64,000 bases of DNA from Holothuria scabra (lineage: Eukaryota > Echinodermata > Holothuroidea > Aspidochirotida > Holothuriidae). A program made the position numbers and the translations under genes. The stretch's first letter is position 1. Each line of letters starts with the position of its first letter. Under the pieces are notes generated by a model that did not search any database, was not told the DNA's origin, and saw only the letters and a list, made by a program, of their open reading frames with translations. The stretch is from contig CM074187.1 in assembly GCA_037179385.1 (NCBI GenBank), positions 45,232,879-45,296,878 of the forward strand, read 5' to 3'. Below, in pieces: positions 57,001-62,789 of this stretch.

Positions 57001-59742
57001 TCCATCTTTTTCCACAAAAAAAAAAAAAGAATTGCAATATTCAGAAATTTGGAACAGTAAAGTCACTTCCTAAGTTCTCTGACTTTTACAGGACCTTTTG
57101 AATAATTGCACATTTTCCATTTTCCATGGCATGGAAATTCAAATTCCATTATTCCCTGGCTTTCCAGAATTTCCAGGACATGTGCAAATCCTGAAATTGT
57201 ATAAAGAAAGACTACAAAACCAATAATTTTTTAAATGCGAAGGGACAAATGCGAATAAAACAATGCAATATCTCCAATTCATTTATACTTAGTCATCACC
57301 CTCAACTTCTATTGGTCCATTACAGTCAGGTGACACTGCATTATCCTATGATAAACACATGGTATTGGACAAAACAATCAATATCTCCAATTCATTTATT
57401 TGTAGTCACCATCCTCAACCTCTATTGGTCCATTACAGTCAGGTGACACTGTATTAACCCATGATGAACTCATGGTAATGGATAAAACAATTGAATATCT
57501 CCAATTCATTTATTCTTAGTCATTATCCTCAACTTCTATACACGAATCCGGACAGCAAGTGATGGTCTGATTTCATTCGGCCATTGCTGGGGTCCATCAC
57601 CTTTAAATCTTTCAGTTTCCTTGCTAACCTCTATCATGGATGGTTCTACACTAATCTGTATCTTGAATTCTCCAATTTCACTAAATAAGAGGGTTTGAAA
57701 TTCATGTAAACAATAAATAAAGACGATTAAAGGCTGATGGACCCCACTAATGGTGGCCTACAGTCACTAAAAACAAGCATTAATCGGATTCGTCTATATG
57801 TCCATTACAGTCCAGTGACACTGCATTATCCCATGATAAACCTATGGTAATGAATAAATATGCTCACATTAGGTTACCTTATTTTACTTGGGGTTGTGAA
57901 GTTTCAATGTGTTTCTTTTTGAATCAATATCTTGTTGGTTATGACTTAACACTTCCTAATGAATTGGATTTAAACAATCTGGAGAGCAAAATTTTTTGGA
58001 AACAAATTTGGAATAAAAGGTCAAGTTTTGTTATACGTCGTTTTCAAATGTATTCTGTCACTCCGTAAGTCTTTTTCAAAATGGGGAACAAGTTTGTACT
58101 TTCCACAATGTCAAACAAAGACCACAGACTACAACATAATTTACACAACTGACTATAGTAATTCCTCAAATCCCAAAATGAACAAATCCAGTTTTAAACA
58201 GTTCCATCCACAATGCTTGAAGATACAGTCTACTCCCCCATACTGTTTGTCTATTTTGTTATCCAATTTTGTGTTTTCAGGCCACAACCCTGGGAACACA
58301 GACCTAGGATAAAAAGATAGATAAGGATATCTGATACCTTCAATATCCTCCTCTAGTTCTTTGAGCTGGTTCTCTCTTTCCAGTAAATCATTGGCTAGTT
58401 TTTTACTCTCCTCTTCCAGAAGCTCTACAGCCTAAATGAGAAATAAACAAATCACAATCATCTTCTTGAAACTGTCTCCACTAATACATGTATACTAACC
58501 CAATATAAACACACTAAGTACTTAAAATTTGGAAGGGGGTTCCCCTTCCAAATTTTTTTTGTGTAAGAGGTCTTGGGAGATGTGGTTATTTCAATAAGTT
58601 GCAAAAAAATGCAACAAAACCACTATGGTTCTCTCACCATTTGCAAGAAAATCCTTTACCCTATTTTCAAATTTGTTGCATGCAGAAAACTGGGAATCAT
58701 GTATTCCGGCTGAATGTTGCAAACTTGTTGTAATCTTTACAAAGGAAGAAAATAACATTTTACCCCTTAAAGATATCACGAACACTGCAAGCATCTCCAC
58801 TTTCAGGAATTCCTCCAGAAACTCAAAAAAGGGGGGGGGGGATGCACTGATTACTACCACACCCCAAGTCCAAATAAACGATGCCCTTGGCCAAAGTTAC
58901 AGGTTGGTTCAACGGAGGGTGGGCCTGCTTTAAGACCCCTACAACGTGCAATATGAAGGATTTTAACTTGTAACAGAGCACTTGAAACACAGTACTTGAA
59001 ATGACTGTAGTGACAGAATCAAATACAAGTACTCTCAAGATTTTAAGGATTGTGAACAAACCCTGGTGGAAAAATAATGCACCACAGTGGACATATTCAC
59101 ATTAAACAAAGTAAAGTTTTATATGTAAATGAGGAGATTGCAAATCTACTCCAAATATGGAAGCTATGAAATCTATTTTATACATACTGAGATATCACAG
59201 CACTATAGAGTACCCGAGTATCCATCATACACTTAACAAGTTAATAGTGACAAAGAATGTACCTATCATTCTCTAAATAGTGGCAAGAATTTACCCAACA
59301 TACACTTCATTGCAGAAAGAATGAAACCATCATATACCTAAAAGGGGCAAAAATGTTGTTTTAAAATAACATGTATAACCTCAAATACATGGAAGACAAA
59401 ATCACCATCCTTAAAATAAATGTGACCATTCACACCACAAACAATAAAAATTAAAACTAAATTGCATCTGCCGTTAAACAAAAAAAAATAATAAATAAAT
59501 AAATGTTATTATCTTACTTCTTCCCTGGCTTGCCTCTCCTTCGACAATTCTTCTTCAATAGCTGCCTTCTCCTCTAAAGCCTCTGCTAATTCTTTCCTCA
59601 ATTTAATGACCTCATCCTCTAGAGTTAATACTTTACTGGCCTTTTCTTCAGCTTCCTCTTTGATCTTTTCTGTCTCCGCCAAATTTTGTCTCAAAGTGTT
59701 TATCACTTCTTCACTCTGTTCTTGCTGAATTTTTTGTTTTTG
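20860..59742 (-). CDS. MYO5: Unconventional myosin-V, coiled coil and globular cargo-binding tail (3' part, 21 exons)
   Basis: Twenty-one exons join in phase from 59742 down to 20860. They encode 935 residues and a TAG stop (sum of exons 2808 nt). Residues 1-about 520 are Glu/Lys/Leu-rich coiled-coil segments broken by Ser/Asp-rich linkers. Residues about 540-935 are the globular tail with the dilute (DIL) domain. Landmarks matching vertebrate MYO5A/B are [79 protein letters not shown] and [11 protein letters not shown]. By family knowledge this dimeric plus-end actin motor carries vesicles, and its tail binds Rab GTPases and adaptors. Motor, IQ motifs and proximal coiled coil lie right of the window. 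No frameshift or premature stop was seen. Confidence 0.96.
21532..21774 (-). mobile_element. CGAATCCG-type MITE copy, inverted
   Basis: Reverse-orientation copy: gaatccgatcag at the left end, then tagtgactgtaggcagccat, catcagccttaaatc and tcaaaccctcatattcagtg. Intron between the last two MYO5 exons. Confidence 0.7.
21873..22030 (-). pseudogene. Partial duplications of the 3' end and donor of the penultimate MYO5 exon
   Basis: 21903-21957 reads [17 protein letters not shown] followed by a GTAAAT donor, a diverged copy of the true exon end [24 protein letters not shown]. The flanking intron sequence (gtgactaacaaagaaacatt) is copied too, at an offset near 205 bp. A middle fragment at about 1998-2030 of the 20-kb block (21998-22030) retains only the VKLICDT part. 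Neither copy has the 5' half of the exon nor a convincing acceptor. Confidence 0.75.
22102..22276 (-). CDS. MYO5: MYO5 exon: DIL domain ([15 protein letters not shown])
   Basis: 175 nt (1 + 58 codons), acceptor tgattccag, donor [19 protein letters not shown] then [20 protein letters not shown] and [12 protein letters not shown] match the MYO5A tail. Its 3' portion and donor are partly duplicated downstream at 21873-22030. The first composite element begins 35 bp upstream of this exon. Confidence 0.96.
22311..24793 (+). mobile_element. Helentron/HINE-like composite element 1 with satellite array
   Basis: A perfect 12-bp terminal inverted repeat (GATTCCTTGCCG at 22311-22322; CGGCAAGGAATC at 24782-24793) bounds the element. 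The 3' end is also a hairpin: 24765-24775 repeats the 5' terminus directly and pairs with 24783-24793 across a 7-nt loop. Inside lie a ~120-bp unique head, about 13-14 units of 145-155 bp (22440-24510), a tail with CA-rich tracts and the hairpin. No ORF of transposase type. The layout (short terminal repeat, 150-bp tandem core, 3' hairpin) is that known for Helentron-associated elements; the class call is inference. Confidence 0.6.
22440..24510 (+). repeat. ~150-bp satellite array 1, rich in TGACCT half-sites
   Basis: Units share the core gaccccaaatgacctttgac, then ccaccaaaaacaatagggat, a 'tactcaatatg' stretch and gagatatcgtgttta. Two unit types occur: one continues cgaagttttgaccttttgac, the other caagcaatttctaaggaa. 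The second type recurs near 23010, 23610, 23912 and 24211, i.e. every ~300 bp in the right half. About four units keep a perfect TGACCTTTGACCT. Confidence 0.9.
24847..25260. mobile_element. ~410-bp MITE with CGTCCACACTATGTGA termini
   Basis: A perfect 16-bp inverted repeat: CGTCCACACTATGTGA at 24849-24864 and its complement at 25243-25258. Subterminal regions are rich in TTGCAAC/GTTGCAA motifs. No coding capacity seen. It lies 55 bp right of composite element 1. Confidence 0.75.
25905..26106 (+). mobile_element. tRNA-derived SINE, most complete copy
   Basis: About 200 bp. The head has a pol III A-box-like TGGTCTAACGGT and B-box-like GGTTCGCTTCC (25950-25960), with tRNA-Glu(CUC)-like spacing and a CTCTCAT loop. 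The body reads ataagcaatggagtagggga, cagtgagccacaactgg and tggctcgacttgaacca; the tail is (taac)n. Not a functional tRNA: no matching acceptor stem. About a dozen other body copies occur here on both strands. Confidence 0.85.
26172..26257 (-). CDS. MYO5: MYO5 exon: DIL domain ([15 protein letters not shown])
   Basis: 86 nt (28 codons + AG), acceptor ttcctcag, donor [26 protein letters not shown] and HWSKGVQI match MYO5A [27 protein letters not shown]. The Arg codon is split (AG|G) with the next exon. Confidence 0.96.
26986..27057 (-). CDS. MYO5: MYO5 exon: DIL domain ([17 protein letters not shown])
   Basis: 72 nt, 24 codons, phase 0 at both ends, acceptor ttcccaag, donor [23 protein letters not shown] matches MYO5A MCQHGMDPELIKQVVKQ. 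Too short to appear as an ORF, but unmistakable. Confidence 0.95.
27720..27826 (-). CDS. MYO5: MYO5 exon: globular tail loop (PAMLES...SRSG)
   Basis: 107 nt (2 + 35 codons), acceptor ctttcag, donor [25 protein letters not shown] then ISIESLIKQ fits the MYO5A 'AMLEHETIQGVSG..KPTGLRKR..' loop, a serine-containing and probably phosphorylatable segment. Confidence 0.92.
28195..28475 (+). mobile_element. TTAA-type MITE family B copy
   Basis: Internal match to family B (acttgaatcagtgtagtaaa; gggtcatgtgacaaaac; tgaatatgcaatactgaag). The right end gactgcttctgcct-TTAA is the inverted complement of the family B start. The left end is diverged, so the start is approximate. Confidence 0.7.
28472..28778 (+). 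mobile_element. TTAA-type MITE family A copy, near complete
   Basis: TTAA at 28472-28475 and 28775-28778. Inverted ends cccagttctctcacccccaa and tttggggtgagaggtttggcc. The left TTAA is shared with the end of a family B element. Confidence 0.88.
29573..29723 (-). CDS. MYO5: MYO5 exon: globular tail
   Basis: 151 nt (50 codons + T), acceptor cctgcag, donor [26 protein letters not shown] and [17 protein letters not shown] correspond to the MYO5A '[27 protein letters not shown]..LQPMI' region. Confidence 0.96.
29914..30972. mobile_element. ~1.06-kb element with CCGTATTTACTCTATTAAACGCCC termini
   Basis: A long near-perfect inverted repeat: taccgtatttactctattaa at the left (29914) and its complement at 30947-30972, with a TA on each outer side. 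Inner repeats cctctctaataaaagccccc and ctctaataaaagcccccctt lie subterminally. It contains the nested family C element at 30432-30690. No transposase seen. Confidence 0.82.
30432..30690 (-). mobile_element. piggyBac-like TTAA-CCCTTTACCGTTG element (family C), nested
   Basis: TTAA at both ends (30432-30435; 30687-30690) with inverted termini ccctttaccgttgt and acaacggtaaaggg. GC-richer than its surroundings. It lies inside the longer inverted-repeat element 29914-30972. Confidence 0.88.
31469..31558 (-). CDS. MYO5: MYO5 exon: globular tail ([20 protein letters not shown])
   Basis: 90 nt, 30 codons, phase 0 at both ends, acceptor ctccacag, donor GTGAGA. Matches MYO5[21 protein letters not shown] almost residue for residue. 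Confidence 0.96.
31613..31955 (+). mobile_element. TTAA-type family D copy
   Basis: Begins taaccctttcactatggatgg and ends near aaaccatgcgtactgaaggg-gtaa. Shares atactgagctatgtattag and ctatctcctcttcaagtcta with 61939-62198. Confidence 0.7.
32171..32410. mobile_element. Family E foldback, left half only
   Basis: TTAA at 32171, then gtatacctcaggtctacaac and ttattcacttaaaacaaaat, gtgactttcttgttgtacta. Truncated before composite element 2. Confidence 0.6.
32620..34985 (+). repeat. ~146-bp satellite array 2, rich in DR1-type sites
   Basis: About 16 units built on gaccccaaatgacctttgac, a ccaccaaaat(caatagggtt) stretch, cataacgcatctacatatca, agtttgaaattaatccaag and gagatatcgtgtaaac. Two unit types alternate between about 33170 and 34250 (gatattgtgtaaacaaag... 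versus gatatcgtgtaaataagg...), giving a ~291-bp dimer. About eleven units hold a perfect TGACCTTTGACCT; several also hold CACGTG just before it. Confidence 0.92.
34993..35068. repeat. CA/TACA microsatellite in element 2 tail
   Basis: Runs of (ca)n broken by cata and cg. Part of the element architecture; the equivalent tract in element 1 is at about 24515-24540 and 24724-24748. Confidence 0.85.
35253..35407 (-). CDS. MYO5: MYO5 exon: globular tail ([10 protein letters not shown])
   Basis: 155 nt (2 + 51 codons), acceptor tatttcag, donor [26 protein letters not shown] and [20 protein letters not shown] match the MYO5A tail closely. The intron after it contains the second satellite-bearing element. 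Confidence 0.96.
35690..35765 (-). mobile_element. SINE 3' fragment, reversed
   Basis: ggagttttacagctcagttt and ccaattgcggttcactgact, cut off at the start of the 50-bp minisatellite. Confidence 0.65.
35765..36205. repeat. ~50-bp minisatellite
   Basis: About 8-9 units containing caaatctgccttcatccagg, then ctgttacttatgggtgt and agggtact, with periods alternating 49 and 50 bp. The first four units alternate two subtypes. Lies in the MYO5 intron between exons 35253 and 36703, next to a SINE fragment. Confidence 0.9.
36703..36867 (-). CDS. MYO5: MYO5 exon: linker and start of globular tail (MLEYK)
   Basis: 165 nt (2 + 54 codons + 1), acceptor caatcag, donor GTGAGT. A variable Ser/Thr-rich linker is followed by [19 protein letters not shown], the conserved beginning of the myosin-V cargo-binding domain (MYO5A GMLEYKKEDEQKLVKNLIL). 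Confidence 0.95.
37825..38156 (-). mobile_element. TTAA-type family D copy
   Basis: TTAA at 37825-37828 and 38153-38156. Contains actgaaaaccataattcacc, gcgaaaccattgccccattg and atatgtagctcagtatggct, shared with 62790-63114. Confidence 0.75.
38358..38463 (-). CDS. MYO5: MYO5 exon: end of coiled coil
   Basis: 106 nt (35 codons + A), acceptor ttattag, donor [26 protein letters not shown] corresponds to the MYO5A '[18 protein letters not shown]' block just before the globular tail. Confidence 0.93.
38935..39155 (-). mobile_element. SINE copy, reversed
   Basis: ggcagctcagtttgtaaaca, ttccagttgtggctcactt and taactccagatctacagact. MYO5 intron. Confidence 0.72.
39353..39611 (+). mobile_element. piggyBac-like family C copy
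   Basis: TTAA-ccctttaccattgtttggg at 39353 and tggttaaggg-TTAA at 39608-39611. Internal tttcacacggagctcgaaac and gagagacaatagtttaaggt match 63111-63369. Confidence 0.85.
39713..40272. mobile_element. TTAA-type foldback MITE family E (~560 bp)
   Basis: TTAA at 39713-39716 and 40269-40272, ends agagtacc / ggtaccct. Long imperfect inverted halves: cagtccaactcccatcttct near the left pairs with agatgggattggactg near the right; gagctgagatataaaatgtt pairs with aacatttcaaatctcagct. Ends 22 bp from a MYO5 exon. Confidence 0.85.
40295..40372 (-). CDS. MYO5: MYO5 exon: coiled coil ([20 protein letters not shown])
   Basis: 78 nt, 26 codons, phase 0 at both ends, acceptor tttctag, donor GTAAGA. Strong match in kind to MYO5A '[25 protein letters not shown]' (here MTNENM at the end). 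A TTAA-flanked element ends only 22 bp past the donor side. Confidence 0.94.
40540..42014. repeat. Tandem array derived from a MYO5 exon end plus splice donor
   Basis: About 13 units of 100-117 bp lie directly after the exon at 42015-42135. In gene orientation each carries ~48 nt equal to the exon end (coding [14 protein letters not shown]), a GTAAGG or GTGAGG donor, ~20 nt of intron, and a poly-G/purine-rich spacer. ttgccaa markers fall near 40596, 40696, 40795, 40888, 40996, 41112, 41229, 41339, 41454, 41571, 41676, 41790 and 41907. Units at 40888, 41229, 41571 and 41907 share a 7-10 bp deletion, giving a ~340-bp three-unit period. The leftmost three are more diverged. Confidence 0.9.
42015..42135 (-). 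CDS. MYO5: MYO5 exon: coiled coil; its 3' end is amplified in the next intron
   Basis: 121 nt (1 + 40 codons), acceptor aatcacag, donor GTAAGG. Encodes [20 protein letters not shown] and then [18 protein letters not shown]. The last ~50 nt plus donor are the parent of the tandem array at 40540-42014. This exon is the only copy with the full upstream coding part and an acceptor. Confidence 0.88.
42615..42919 (-). mobile_element. TTAA-type MITE family A copy, inverted
   Basis: TTAA at 42615-42618 and 42916-42919, ends aggcagtcattcgtcaccct / gtttgggatgatgaaaatat. The inside is the reverse complement of the other copies (tgaagcaataaacaagg; gctctttgattggcatcaca). Confidence 0.85.
44549..44572. 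repeat. (AT)n microsatellite
   Basis: About 12 AT dinucleotides. Confidence 0.95.
44931..44987 (-). CDS. MYO5: MYO5 exon: 57-nt coiled-coil micro-exon
   Basis: 1 + 18 codons + 2 nt, acceptor cttccag, donor GTAACG. Encodes [18 protein letters not shown], an amphipathic heptad segment. Same phase class as the 78-nt exon, so either can be skipped without frame change. It falls in the part of the tail where vertebrate MYO5A has alternatively spliced exons. Confidence 0.75.
46279..46356 (-). CDS. MYO5: MYO5 exon: short coiled-coil cassette-like exon (78 nt)
   Basis: 1 + 25 codons + 2 nt, donor GTAAGT. The phase requires the acceptor ending gccag at 46357-46358; a nearer-consensus site at ttctcag, 15 nt upstream, would bring in a stop. 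Encodes [20 protein letters not shown]. Length divisible by three, so it could be skipped in frame. Confidence 0.75.
47608..47800. mobile_element. ~190-bp foldback MITE
   Basis: Left arm cttacctcctatttacatat...tgcagtaagtccctggcaag; right arm cttgctagggactcactgca...acatatgtaaataggaggta. In MYO5 sense the arms present several GTAAGT-like sequences in both orientations. Confidence 0.78.
47924..48051 (-). CDS. MYO5: MYO5 exon: acidic linker and coiled coil
   Basis: 128 nt (42 codons + CA), acceptor ggtacag, donor GTAAGT. Starts with the Asp/Ser/Thr-rich [15 protein letters not shown], then helical [19 protein letters not shown]. Not visible as a long ORF, but phase and splice sites fit both neighbours. 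Confidence 0.82.
48977..49546. mobile_element. TTAA-type foldback MITE family E copy (~570 bp)
   Basis: TTAA at 48977-48980 and 49543-49546, ends agtgtacctctagtcaaaaa / ttttttgacttgatgtacact. Shares gcatagcatgttgcacagag and acatcaccccataagagtac with 39713-40272. Confidence 0.85.
49618..49715 (+). mobile_element. SINE 3' fragment
   Basis: ccaatagaatagggataaca, cagtgagccacaactgg and gttggaaactgggccgtaaa. Confidence 0.7.
49850..51800. other. MYO5 intron, nothing recognised
   Basis: AT-rich intron sequence without an exon, terminal inverted repeat or tandem array visible by eye. Confidence 0.5.
51822..52127. mobile_element. ~306-bp palindromic MITE full of caacagg/cctgttg motifs
   Basis: Ends ccaggggagaattcc / ggcattttctgctgg are imperfectly complementary. 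The left half holds repeated caacagg, the right half repeated cctgttg. Confidence 0.65.
52440..52630 (-). mobile_element. TTAA-type MITE family B, partial, inverted
   Basis: Reads acttcaagttggggtgactg at its right side and catgttcaaggttaaacaag inside, the reverse complement of family B. Confidence 0.65.
52807..53016 (-). CDS. MYO5: MYO5 exon: coiled coil
   Basis: 210 nt, 70 codons, phase 0 at both ends, acceptor aacctcag, donor GTAGGA. Contains [20 protein letters not shown], charged heptads and a short Ser/Asp break (GKSDDHP). On the + strand the donor is bordered by a CT-rich tract at 52696-52790. Confidence 0.9.
53112..53365 (+). mobile_element. TTAA-type MITE family B copy
   Basis: TTAA at 53112-53115, then aagggcaggagctgtcctct, aacttgaagaagtaaagtag and ggcttgaatatgcaatatta. 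The right end ggggactgctgttgag is degraded. Confidence 0.75.
53699..53996 (+). mobile_element. TTAA-type MITE family A copy
   Basis: TTAA at 53699-53702 and 53993-53996 with ends aggcccaatcttcccacccc and ggggtgagaataaattgcct. Includes attgcttcaggatgagaaaa and ctcaatcaaagagctgtgct. Confidence 0.88.
54116..54292 (-). CDS. MYO5: MYO5 exon: coiled coil ([17 protein letters not shown])
   Basis: 177 nt, 59 codons, phase 0 at both ends, acceptor tgttttcag, donor [26 protein letters not shown] resembles the MYO5A 'FLKLQKRVRELEQERKKLQ' segment, and LDKRE matches its LEKRE. Confidence 0.93.
54555..54742. mobile_element. 188-bp MITE with CAGAGCTGCCAA termini (hAT-like)
   Basis: A perfect 12-bp inverted repeat at 54555-54566 and 54731-54742, flanked by ctttat on both sides. 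The interior repeats aatcaggaagatt/aatcaggaagactt. Confidence 0.8.
54749..55032. mobile_element. MITE with tttccaggac motifs
   Basis: AGGGTTTGTACAAATTC at the left and ccagggcctgtatga at the right; shares gatatttccaggacctt and ctgacttttccaggac with 56894-57193. Starts 6 bp after the preceding MITE. Confidence 0.65.
55272..55400 (-). CDS. MYO5: MYO5 exon: Ser/Asp-rich linker
   Basis: 129 nt, 43 codons, phase 0 at both ends, acceptor aatag, donor GTATGA. Non-helical acidic linker ([32 protein letters not shown]) between coiled-coil blocks, as in MYO5A. The length is divisible by three. Confidence 0.88.
56707..56870 (-). CDS. MYO5: MYO5 exon: coiled coil with ERAQHQK signature
   Basis: 164 nt (2 + 54 codons), acceptor gtttccag, donor [25 protein letters not shown] and [16 protein letters not shown] are nearly identical in kind to MYO5A (ERAQHQKM..DYTRLEQRYDNL). 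Confidence 0.95.
56894..57193. mobile_element. MITE with tttccaggac motifs
   Basis: cagggttcatacacaattg at the left and atgtgcaaatcctg at the right, an imperfect inverted repeat. Second copy of the family at 54749. In the MYO5 intron, 23 bp from an exon. Confidence 0.68.
57262..57850. repeat. ~114-bp tandem repeat, three units, the last split by a MITE
   Basis: Units start tatctccaattcatttat at 57269, 57382 and 57496 and continue with ctattggtccattacagtca and ggtgacactg. The third unit is interrupted at 57540 and resumes after 57794. Confidence 0.85.
57541..57794 (+). mobile_element. CGAATCCG-type MITE inserted in a tandem unit
   Basis: Inverted termini acgaatccg (57542-57550) and cggattcgt (57785-57793), flanked on both sides by TATA. 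Internal sequence contains agggtttgaaattcatgta and gctgatggaccccactaatg. Other copies lie at about 9105-9360, 13674-13930 and 21532-21774. Confidence 0.8.
58338..58431 (-). CDS. MYO5: MYO5 exon: coiled coil
   Basis: 94 nt (31 codons + G), acceptor catttag, donor GTATCA. Encodes [20 protein letters not shown], a regular heptad pattern. The spare G plus TG from the next exon make Val. Confidence 0.9.
58525..58555. repeat. Perfect hairpin, 14-bp arms
   Basis: AAATTTGGAAGGGG and its exact complement flank a 3-nt loop. MYO5 intron, 94 bp beyond an exon. Confidence 0.85.
59518..59742 (-). CDS. MYO5: MYO5 exon: coiled coil (residues 1-75 of the visible part)
   Basis: 225 nt, phase 0 at both ends, acceptor gatttcag, donor GTAAGA. 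Heptad-rich ([29 protein letters not shown]) and alignable with the MYO5A segment ending in KLRKDL. The next 5' exon should be right of the window or inside 59743-64000, but I could not identify it with confidence. Confidence 0.92.
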
Positions 59743-59807
59743 CTGAAATCAGGGAGAAACGAAAAACACATAAGAAAATGGATTACAATGTGTAATATGT
59801 AGTTAGT

Positions 59808-60020
59808 TTAGTTAGATGGAGTTTTACGGCCCAGTTTCCAACCTATTGATTCAAGTCGAGCCGGCCACAGTCTTTTTTTCCAGTTGTGGCTCACTTGCTT
59901 GTTTTCCCTACTCAATTGCTTATGGGAAGCATCACGCACAACAGCAGTAGGTTCCATTTTTAGAGTCTTTGGTATGACGCGACCTGGGAATTGAACCCAG
60001 GCCTTCCATGTAAGAGGCTG
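59808..60020 (-). mobile_element. SINE copy, reversed
   Basis: ggagttttacggcccagttt, agtcgagccggccacagtct and cgacctgggaattgaaccca (the B-box region). It ends about 65 bp from the first MYO5 exon seen here. Confidence 0.78.
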
Positions 60021-60139
60021 CTGCTCTAAAACACAATACATCACACAACATGAATCACTCCACATGTACTATCAGCTCTGGATATGTAGTATAAGCACCC
60101 CTTATCTACACTGCATAGTCAAGAAAATAGAGAATCTGA

Positions 60140-60350
60140 CTTGCAATAGGCAGATCTGGAGCTAGACACCTGGCCAGGTCATCCCAAAGACTGTAAAAAT
60201 GGAACCTGGTGCCTTGTGCTTGGTGGTCAGCATAAGAAGAGAGTAGGGAAAACAAAAAATAAGCCTTAACTGGGAAAAAGACCATGGCCAACCCGACTTA
60301 AGCAAATTGGTTAGAAACTGAGTTGTAAAACTCCATCTGACTAACTTATC
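60140..60350 (+). mobile_element. SINE copy
   Basis: gcataagaagagagtaggga, ccatggccaacccgacttaa and gagttgtaaaactccatctg. Head degraded. Confidence 0.7.
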
Positions 60351-61343
60351 CATACTGCTTTGCAGGTGTTTAAGAGTTCCATTTTTTCCAGCCCTACCCC
60401 AACCTACTCCTTCACTCTGTTTCCTTCTGATTTCCCCTGATAATTTCTTAAGTTTTGAAAAATATGTCTTGTACAATATGAAATCTATACATCCTTCCAG
60501 AGCTGTCTTGGTACTTGTTTGAATAGAATTAGTTCATGCTTTTGATACCCCCACATTCTTTTAAGACATGAACTCATTTTTTTCCTTCTAAGGTGAATGA
60601 TGCACTAGGAGGGAGATGTAAAAAATTTTTTTATTTGTTACAGAGGTAATATGATATTTTTCAAGATTCCATGAATCGAGTGTAACAACTCTCAAGTAAC
60701 TGGTATTGCTCACATCATAACTTCTGCAGTATGGATTTCTGTTACTCTTACTGCATCCTGTTGGCTGCATGTTAAAGTACTTAGAACTACAACTAACAGT
60801 AAGGGGTCTTCATAAGGTAATAATCACACAGTAGATTGCTCCTTAATTAATGACTTCCCCTTTAATTTCCTTGTAACTAATACAACCTCTAAAACTAACA
60901 TGTCACCATAAACAGCAAGCATTGAGATTCAATTTAGTTTGAAAACTTGCAAACTTTGGCAACGTTCCCAGTCAGGATACTAAACAGATATTTAACAAAT
61001 TGAAAGTACACACAATATATCAAATCAACCAAATGATTTACTTCTTTCATAATTAAATTCAAATAGTGGGAGTGGGGAGGGGGAGGAGGTCCCTTTTGTT
61101 CTTTATTTTGTGAAGCTTTTAGTTGCATTTTTTTTCCCTTTGGACCCTAAGAACATAACAACAGTTGAGATTTTAAAACATTGTTACTGCTGGTTATTTC
61201 TCTATGTTCTGTCCAGACATTTAGCTTTGAATTTTCAGGTTTAATTGTTTCAATTGCCAACTTATTTATCCTTCTACAATATGCTAATAAATATCAAGAA
61301 CAAGAAACAATTCTCATATAACAAAGGAGCCACCCAAACTTAA

Positions 61344-61591
61344 TTAAAGGGCAAGAGAAGTCACCCCTCACTTATTTTGAAGCAACAGCTCAACCTCAAA
61401 ATTTCCTTACATCTCTTCAAAGTATCTTTCATAATATTTATGACTTCAGCATTGCATATTCAAGGTAAACCAAGCAGATACTTACAGCAAAGTTCACACT
61501 TCAGGAGAAAAAATGTTGTTACATGACTCTCAAGAGCCAGTGCAGTCTACTACATTAATCCAAGTTGGGATGACTGCATTTCTTCTTTTAA
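61344..61591 (-). mobile_element. TTAA-type MITE family B copy, inverted
   Basis: TTAA at 61344-61347 and 61588-61591. Ends agggcaagagaagtcacccc and gggatgactgcatttcttct. About 248 bp. Confidence 0.82.
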
Positions 61592-61938
61592 GGATACTGA
61601 TTCTGCTCAAAAATCCACATTTTTAAAGATCTGATTCCATCTTACCAATGTTTCTCAAGAAATGTTTGAAGTTCTACATAAAATGTATGACTTAACTATT
61701 TGTTTTATCCAAATGATGGGCTAATTCCACTGAATATTGTTTGAGGATCAAAATATGCTAGATTAGTGTCAATCATTAAAGCACACTTCTCCATCTTATG
61801 ATGTGAACAATAATAAAAATATCCTAATGAAATCTTCCGAGAGATTGATAGTTTATTCTAACAAGACCAAAGAATAAAATGCATTTGGTTTAAGCAGCTC
61901 AAGACTAAAGCATTTCTTTTATGCATTTTCTAGTACAA

Positions 61939-62198
61939 GATGACCCTGTTGCTACTGATGGAGGACCATCCCTCCATACTGAGCTATATGTTATGTTTGG
62001 TACACACACAACATATATATTGGTTCCGTGAATACTAGTTTTTGCATGGAGGATGTACATATGTAAAGAGATCTCCTCTTCAAGTCTATTTTGTGTCAAA
62101 AACATGGCGACACTCTGTAGGATTACAGGGAGTTATTGCATGATGATTGCATAGACAGCAATCGTAAATTAGGTTTTTGCAGCGAAACCATGGGTTAA
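61939..62198 (+). mobile_element. TTAA-type family D copy
   Basis: Begins near gaccctgttgctactgatgg, holds ccatactgagctatatgtta and gatctcctcttcaagtctat, and ends gcgaaaccatggg-TTAA (62195-62198). Confidence 0.72.
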
Positions 62199-62789
62199 TG
62201 CAACTACTGTGAAGCCACTCTTGATGTTGTAAAACAATGTCACCCTTCTCCATTTAAACAGCCACCACTCAACTCTCTATAATCGATGAATACTTGATAA
62301 CTTCATATTTTTCAAATTATTCCTTAAATTGCTGCGTTTATTTATTTTATGACCACTGCCTGTTACCCCAATGAATCATGGTTTAAAGACTGGTCAACTG
62401 TTAGTGATACTTCAGTCACTTCCCTCACCTTTGTTAATTGACCAAAAATCACACTCATTTCTTGTGTTTCCTGAAGCCCTGCCAGCTGAAGGTTATTTAA
62501 ACTTTAAATGACGAATGACTCAGCTCATGAACAGTAAGGTCCTTGAAAAAGGCCTGTGCTTAAAATTACATGTCCTAGAATCGTAAATCAATTGTATTAA
62601 CTTTATTACACAGTTTACAATAAGACTCATTGTAAAATATGCGCTGCTTAACAAACAGTACTAGATATATTGATAGTAGAGTGAGCTGGAATGCTAATCC
62701 CTTAACATAGCTGTAACAAAAACTCACAATGAATCTGTTTTGATTAGAGCTCTGTTAAACAATATAAAATTGGTTTAATAAAAGATAGC

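Noticed and set aside
62429..62485. A possible extra MYO5 exon on the - strand (LAGLQETQEMSVIFGQLTK, acceptor ccttcag, donor GTGAGG, phase 0)
   Set aside because: Splice sites and phase fit, but the peptide does not align with the expected myosin-V coiled coil and the pyrimidine tract is weak. RNA junctions would settle it.
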